DNA from: Candidatus Brocadiaceae bacterium S225
Lineage (GTDB): Bacteria; Planctomycetota; Brocadiia; Brocadiales; Scalinduaceae
Direction: 5' to 3'
Length of the DNA: 64,000 nt
Assembly (NCBI GenBank): GCA_007859995.1
Contig: SMSL01000012.1
Span: 1 to 64,000 of the forward strand
The notes beneath the pieces were generated by a model. The model saw only the letters and a list, made by a program, of their open reading frames with translations, was not told the origin of the DNA and made no database searches. Shown here piece by piece: positions 61,409-64,000 of the stretch. Positions within the stretch are counted from its first letter, which is position 1, and each line of letters starts with the position of its first letter. The translations under genes and the position numbers were made by a program.

Positions 61409-62716
61409 TTAAAAATCGAGAGGACTTTTTGCCTCTTTTACCGTTTGGCTCTTTATCGTATGCGTATAAATCATCGTCGTTCTGACATCGCTATGTCCCA
61501 GTAATTCCTGAATAGTACGTATATCATAATTGGCCTGCAATAAATGAGTCGCGAAACTATGGCGAAACGTATGGGGTGTGGCGCGCTTACATATCTTTGA
61601 TTTTCTGACTGCCCGTTTAATGGCCTTCTGCACATGAGATTCATGCAGATGATACCTTCTATATTCACCTGCTTCCGGAACAAGTGTCAATGTTTTTGCT
61701 GGGAAAAACCATTGCCAGACCAGTTCCTTCGCACAATTTTTGTACTTCTTTTCTAACGAGTCAAACATGAAGACACCGGAATAATTCGCATCCATGTCCA
61801 TATGATGAAGATTCTTTACCCGTTCAAGATGTGCCTTCAGTTCCGACAGGATTGTCTCCGGCAGAGGAACAGTTCTGTCTTTTTTCCCTTTGCCATCATG
61901 AACGGTTAAAATACCCGCGTCAAAATTAAAATTATTAACACGGAGATTCACGCATTCAAACAAACGAAGTCCGCAGCCATACAAGAGCTTGGTGACTAAG
62001 TTGTAGGGATATATAAGATGTTCAAAAACCATATCTACCTCTTCTCGTGACAGAACAACCGGTATATAGCGTTTTCTCTTGGCCCTTGGAGTGTCCTTTA
62101 AATTTTCAAAATCCTTTTTGATGATATGCCGGTAAAAGAAGAGAAGAGCATTAAATGCCTGATTTTGTGTTGAGGCGGAGACTTTCCGTTTAATAGCCAG
62201 AAAGGTCAAATACTCTTTTACATCGATTGAAGATAGCAACTGTAGTTCTTTATTTCGTGTAAAAGCCTGAAACTTTTTTACCCACAGAGCATACGTCTTT
62301 AATGTCTTCGGTGAATAATGCCTTACCTTAATTTCTGCAGAAAGATCGTCAAGAGCTGATTTCCATTTCTGACTTTCGTCTGAAGATATTGTTTTCTCTG
62401 AAGCAACCTGCCTGCTCGGATAATCAGTTGGATTTATCTTTTGCTCAAGTACTGTTCCGGTTGAAGCTATTGTGTAGTATAAAGATATTGCCTGAGAAGC
62501 CTGCTTTTGTTGCTCCCGTGTCTGGCGTTTCTCCCCCAGTTTTTTAAGAAAGTTACGTAGGCTTTCAGGTTGAATACCTTGAAAATTATACTTCCGGCAA
62601 AAATCAAGATAATATCGTAACCATTTTCTGTAATGGTTTTGAAGGTCTCCGGGTACTCTGTTTTTTGCCAAGACAGAATTGAAACGAACAGATATTTCAG
62701 ATGGAATACTTATCAT
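61409..62716 (-). CDS. intI: Integron integrase (IntI), long form
   Basis: 435 residues, tyrosine recombinase. The catalytic set is intact: Arg in LLYGCGLRLFECVNLRV, HxxR in ATPHTFRHSFATHLL, His in ELLGHSDVRTT and Tyr in MIYTHTIKS. The IntI-specific insertion is clear: LKAHLERVKNLHHMDMDANY, KYKNCAKELVWQWFFPAKTL and YRRYHLHESHVQKAIKRAVR, ending with the family-typical SPLDF. It has an extra N-terminal SAM-like region of about 100 residues compared with IntI1 (337 residues). It is transcribed away from attI and the cassettes, the normal orientation. It excises and inserts gene cassettes. Confidence 0.95.
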   Translation of the reverse strand: MISIPSEISVRFNSVLAKNRVPGDLQNHYRKWLRYYLDFCRKYNFQGIQPESLRNFLKKLGEKRQTREQQKQASQAISLYYTIASTGTVLEQKINPTDYPSRQVASEKTISSDESQKWKSALDDLSAEIKVRHYSPKTLKTYALWVKKFQAFTRNKELQLLSSIDVKEYLTFLAIKRKVSASTQNQAFNALLFFYRHIIKKDFENLKDTPRAKRKRYIPVVLSREEVDMVFEHLIYPYNLVTKLLYGCGLRLFECVNLRVNNFNFDAGILTVHDGKGKKDRTVPLPETILSELKAHLERVKNLHHMDMDANYSGVFMFDSLEKKYKNCAKELVWQWFFPAKTLTLVPEAGEYRRYHLHESHVQKAIKRAVRKSKICKRATPHTFRHSFATHLLQANYDIRTIQELLGHSDVRTTMIYTHTIKSQTVKEAKSPLDF

Positions 62717-62738
62717 ATCGGGATATCATTACAAAAAA

Positions 62739-62838
62739 GATACTATACAGTTAGAGAAGTATAATAATTCGCTTGAAAAAAGTCAAATATTTTGTAATAT
62801 CCGATACTATACAGAAATTGTATAATAACTTGTTAGGC
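62739..62838 (+). promoter_or_regulatory. attI site with two direct repeats
   Basis: GTTAGGC (62832-62838) matches the GTTRRRY crossover consensus exactly and precedes the first cassette. Upstream, GATACTATACAG occurs twice (62739-62750 and 62803-62814), each followed within 17 bases by GTATAATAA, 64 bases apart. These could be IntI-binding direct repeats or intI/cassette promoter elements (TATAAT at 62821). Confidence 0.65.
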
Positions 62839-62848
62839 TAAAAGAATA

Positions 62849-63319
62849 TTGATAAAACGAGATACAAAACAAATGTTATTGGGAGTATCAATATCACTAA
62901 TCGGAGGGTATCTTCTAGCGGAGTATACCCTTCCGGTGGCATGGTTAGAGACCTATATGTCATATAAATGGATGTTGAAAATATCGCTAATACTATTAAT
63001 TGCGTTAAGTTTAGTGGTTCCATATTACCTCACAATAAAAACCAAGTTATCAAATAGACCAAATTTAAAGAATTACACTCAAATAAATCCTCCTGGATTT
63101 ATGAAACATAAAACGACAGGAGCTTATTATTGCCAACCGTGCTTAATAAAAAACCATTTAGAATCTGAACTCTCAACAATAAATGAAAACTTGTTTATGT
63201 GTCGAGTATGTAAAGAAAAATATGGAATAGATTATAAAGTTCTATTGAGCCAAGAGTACCTATCTCAAAAACATGACGAAGCAGCAAAAGAGATATATTT
63301 AAAAAATAAAAAAGTCTAA
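62849..63319 (+). CDS. First integron cassette: two-helix membrane protein with CxxC pairs
   Basis: 156 codons from TTG 62849; ATG 62873 is an alternative. Two helices (LLGVSISLIGGYLLAEYTLP and MLKISLILLIALSLVVPYYL) are followed by a soluble part with CQPC and CRVC (YYCQPCLIKNHLES, FMCRVCKEKYGI), a possible zinc ribbon. The stop codon lies inside the attC R'' box (GTCTAAC), as in many cassettes. Expression probably depends on a promoter in intI/attI. Function unknown. Confidence 0.75.
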   Translation: MIKRDTKQMLLGVSISLIGGYLLAEYTLPVAWLETYMSYKWMLKISLILLIALSLVVPYYLTIKTKLSNRPNLKNYTQINPPGFMKHKTTGAYYCQPCLIKNHLESELSTINENLFMCRVCKEKYGIDYKVLLSQEYLSQKHDEAAKEIYLKNKKV

Positions 63320-63443
63320 CAATTAAATTCAGTTGACCAAAAATGCACTTGTGATTTAGCCAACGTTTGTAAAATAATAAAATTTATAGTTTATCAATCA
63401 TTAATCAGCTTGCCATTTTTGGCAACTGATTCAGACGTTCGGC
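63314..63443 (+). repeat. attC site of cassette 1
   Basis: R'' GTCTAAC (63314-63320) fits RYYYAAC exactly, and R' GTTCGGC (63437-63443) is one base off GTTRRRY. The arms TCAGTTGaCCAAAAATG (63329-63345) and CATTTTTGGCAACTGA (63414-63429) pair over 16 bp with one extrahelical A. Length 130 bp. It has every structural feature of a cassette recombination site. Confidence 0.85.
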
Positions 63444-63479
63444 AACAACACGGAAAAGAATCCATGAGACGACAAAAGA

Positions 63480-63914
63480 TTGTTCTACTTCTCTTATTCT
63501 ATCGCAATAGCGTCATTTTTCTTTGGCGGACTTGTGGGGCATTATTTCCCGCAAATAAAGTCTCACCTGATTTCTAAACTCAACATATGGGACAACACAT
63601 CAAGAACGAGTTGGGGTGATGCATTCTCGCTTGTCAAGATTCAGAGCAGTGCCGATGCCAGTTTACAGCCCGCCTATTTCCTTGCATCACAGTCTGGGAC
63701 ACCGAAACCTTTAGTAGTAAGCCTCCACACATGGTCTGGCGACTATTCTCAAATAGACCCTCTTGGAGAAATGGCAAGAAAGAACGGATGGAATTATATC
63801 CACCCTGCTTTTCGCGGTCCCAACTGGACTATAGATGCTTGTCTTAGCAAAAAAGCACTTACCGAGGTAAACTCGTTTGTCAAAAATGCGGAAGTGGTCT
63901 ATCCAATAATATAA
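63480..63914 (+). pseudogene. Second integron cassette: broken alpha/beta-hydrolase (prolyl-oligopeptidase-like)
   Basis: The frame from TTG 63480 encodes SIAIASFFFGGLVGHYFPQI, LVKIQSSADASLQPAYFLAS and KPLVVSLHTWSGDYSQIDPL, then NGWNYIHPAFRGPNW. This is the start of prolyl-oligopeptidase-family esterases (SLHTWSGDYSQ, NYIHPDFRGPN). The protein ends at about 144 residues, before the catalytic Ser motif. A better start (ATG 63464) is one frame off. It is therefore probably a frameshifted and truncated cassette gene. Its ATG lies 20 bases after the attC R' box. Confidence 0.6.
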
Positions 63915-64000
63915 CGGGCAGTGGCGAACCAACTGGAGGACGTGATTCTGCATCACGACCTGTTTGTCGTGTGTGTGTGTGGTGGTTCTGGTCACGTGAA
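63909..64000 (+). repeat. Partial attC-like site of cassette 2, cut by the window edge
   Basis: ATATAAC (63909-63915) overlaps the gene's stop. GGCGAACCA (about 63923) can pair with TGGTTC (63983-63988), and CGTGATTCTGCATCACG (63941-63957) is a perfect 6-bp hairpin in the middle, as expected of an attC variable terminal structure. The R' box would lie beyond the window. Confidence 0.4.

Noticed and set aside
1..64000. tRNA or rRNA genes
   Set aside because: I looked for cloverleaf and rRNA signatures in the intergenic regions and found none; tRNAscan-SE and Infernal would settle it.

Overview
The window is about 40% GC and carries a mostly ordinary chromosomal backbone between two accessory ends. 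The gene content points to a Gram-negative, diderm, respiratory bacterium: a YdbH/YdbL-type envelope system, TolC and CusA efflux, an alginate-export-type beta-barrel, exported di-haem cytochrome c peroxidase, CHASE2 adenylate cyclase, many TPR and FecR proteins, and a bacterial V/A-type ATPase in the chlamydial/spirochaete gene order. I infer a planctomycete of the anammox (Brocadiales, Scalindua/Kuenenia-like) type. This is a judgement from gene content, not a database match. I saw no rRNA, tRNA or CRISPR array.

Left end (1-3.5 kb): small minus-strand genes, each followed by an attC-like folded spacer. They include a truncated metallo-beta-lactamase, a DUF2442 protein, a BrnT/BrnA-type toxin-antitoxin pair whose toxin has two stop codons, a frameshifted membrane protein and a four-helix membrane protein. 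This looks like a decaying integron cassette array. 3.5-13 kb: a minus-strand housekeeping run with glycosyltransferase, pcm, hemW, efp, a polyprenyl synthase, two TPR proteins, a YdbH-like AsmA-type protein and a YnbE-YdbL fusion. 13-21 kb: a histone-H1-like protein, hflX, cytochrome c peroxidase, OB-repeat and transglutaminase/TPR exported proteins and a TDT transporter.

21.8-27 kb (minus strand): a CHASE2-adenylate cyclase directly followed by an unusual fusion of a cNMP-binding domain, a degenerate sigma-54-type AAA+ domain and a membrane polyferredoxin. This is the most attractive candidate for an undescribed signalling system. 27.5-35 kb: a promoter, a short leader ORF, a GEMM (c-di-GMP-I class) riboswitch with an overlapping terminator, then a FecR, FecR, alginate-export-barrel operon and a third FecR protein. 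An HD-GYP phosphodiesterase at 47 kb fits a c-di-GMP theme.

36.4-47 kb: a Cu/Ag-type CusBA efflux system with DUF3347 repeats, a histidine kinase, a sigma-54 response regulator, TolC, and a -24/-12-like promoter. 47-51.7 kb: truncated and broken genes plus a VapBC pair. 51.9-59.7 kb: V-ATPase operon E-DUF2764-A-B-D-I-K. 59.7 kb to the end: a MITE-like repeat (second copy at 15 kb), an unknown gene, a DCC thiol oxidoreductase, and a long integron integrase with attI, a first cassette, a well-folded attC and a second, broken cassette running off the right edge.
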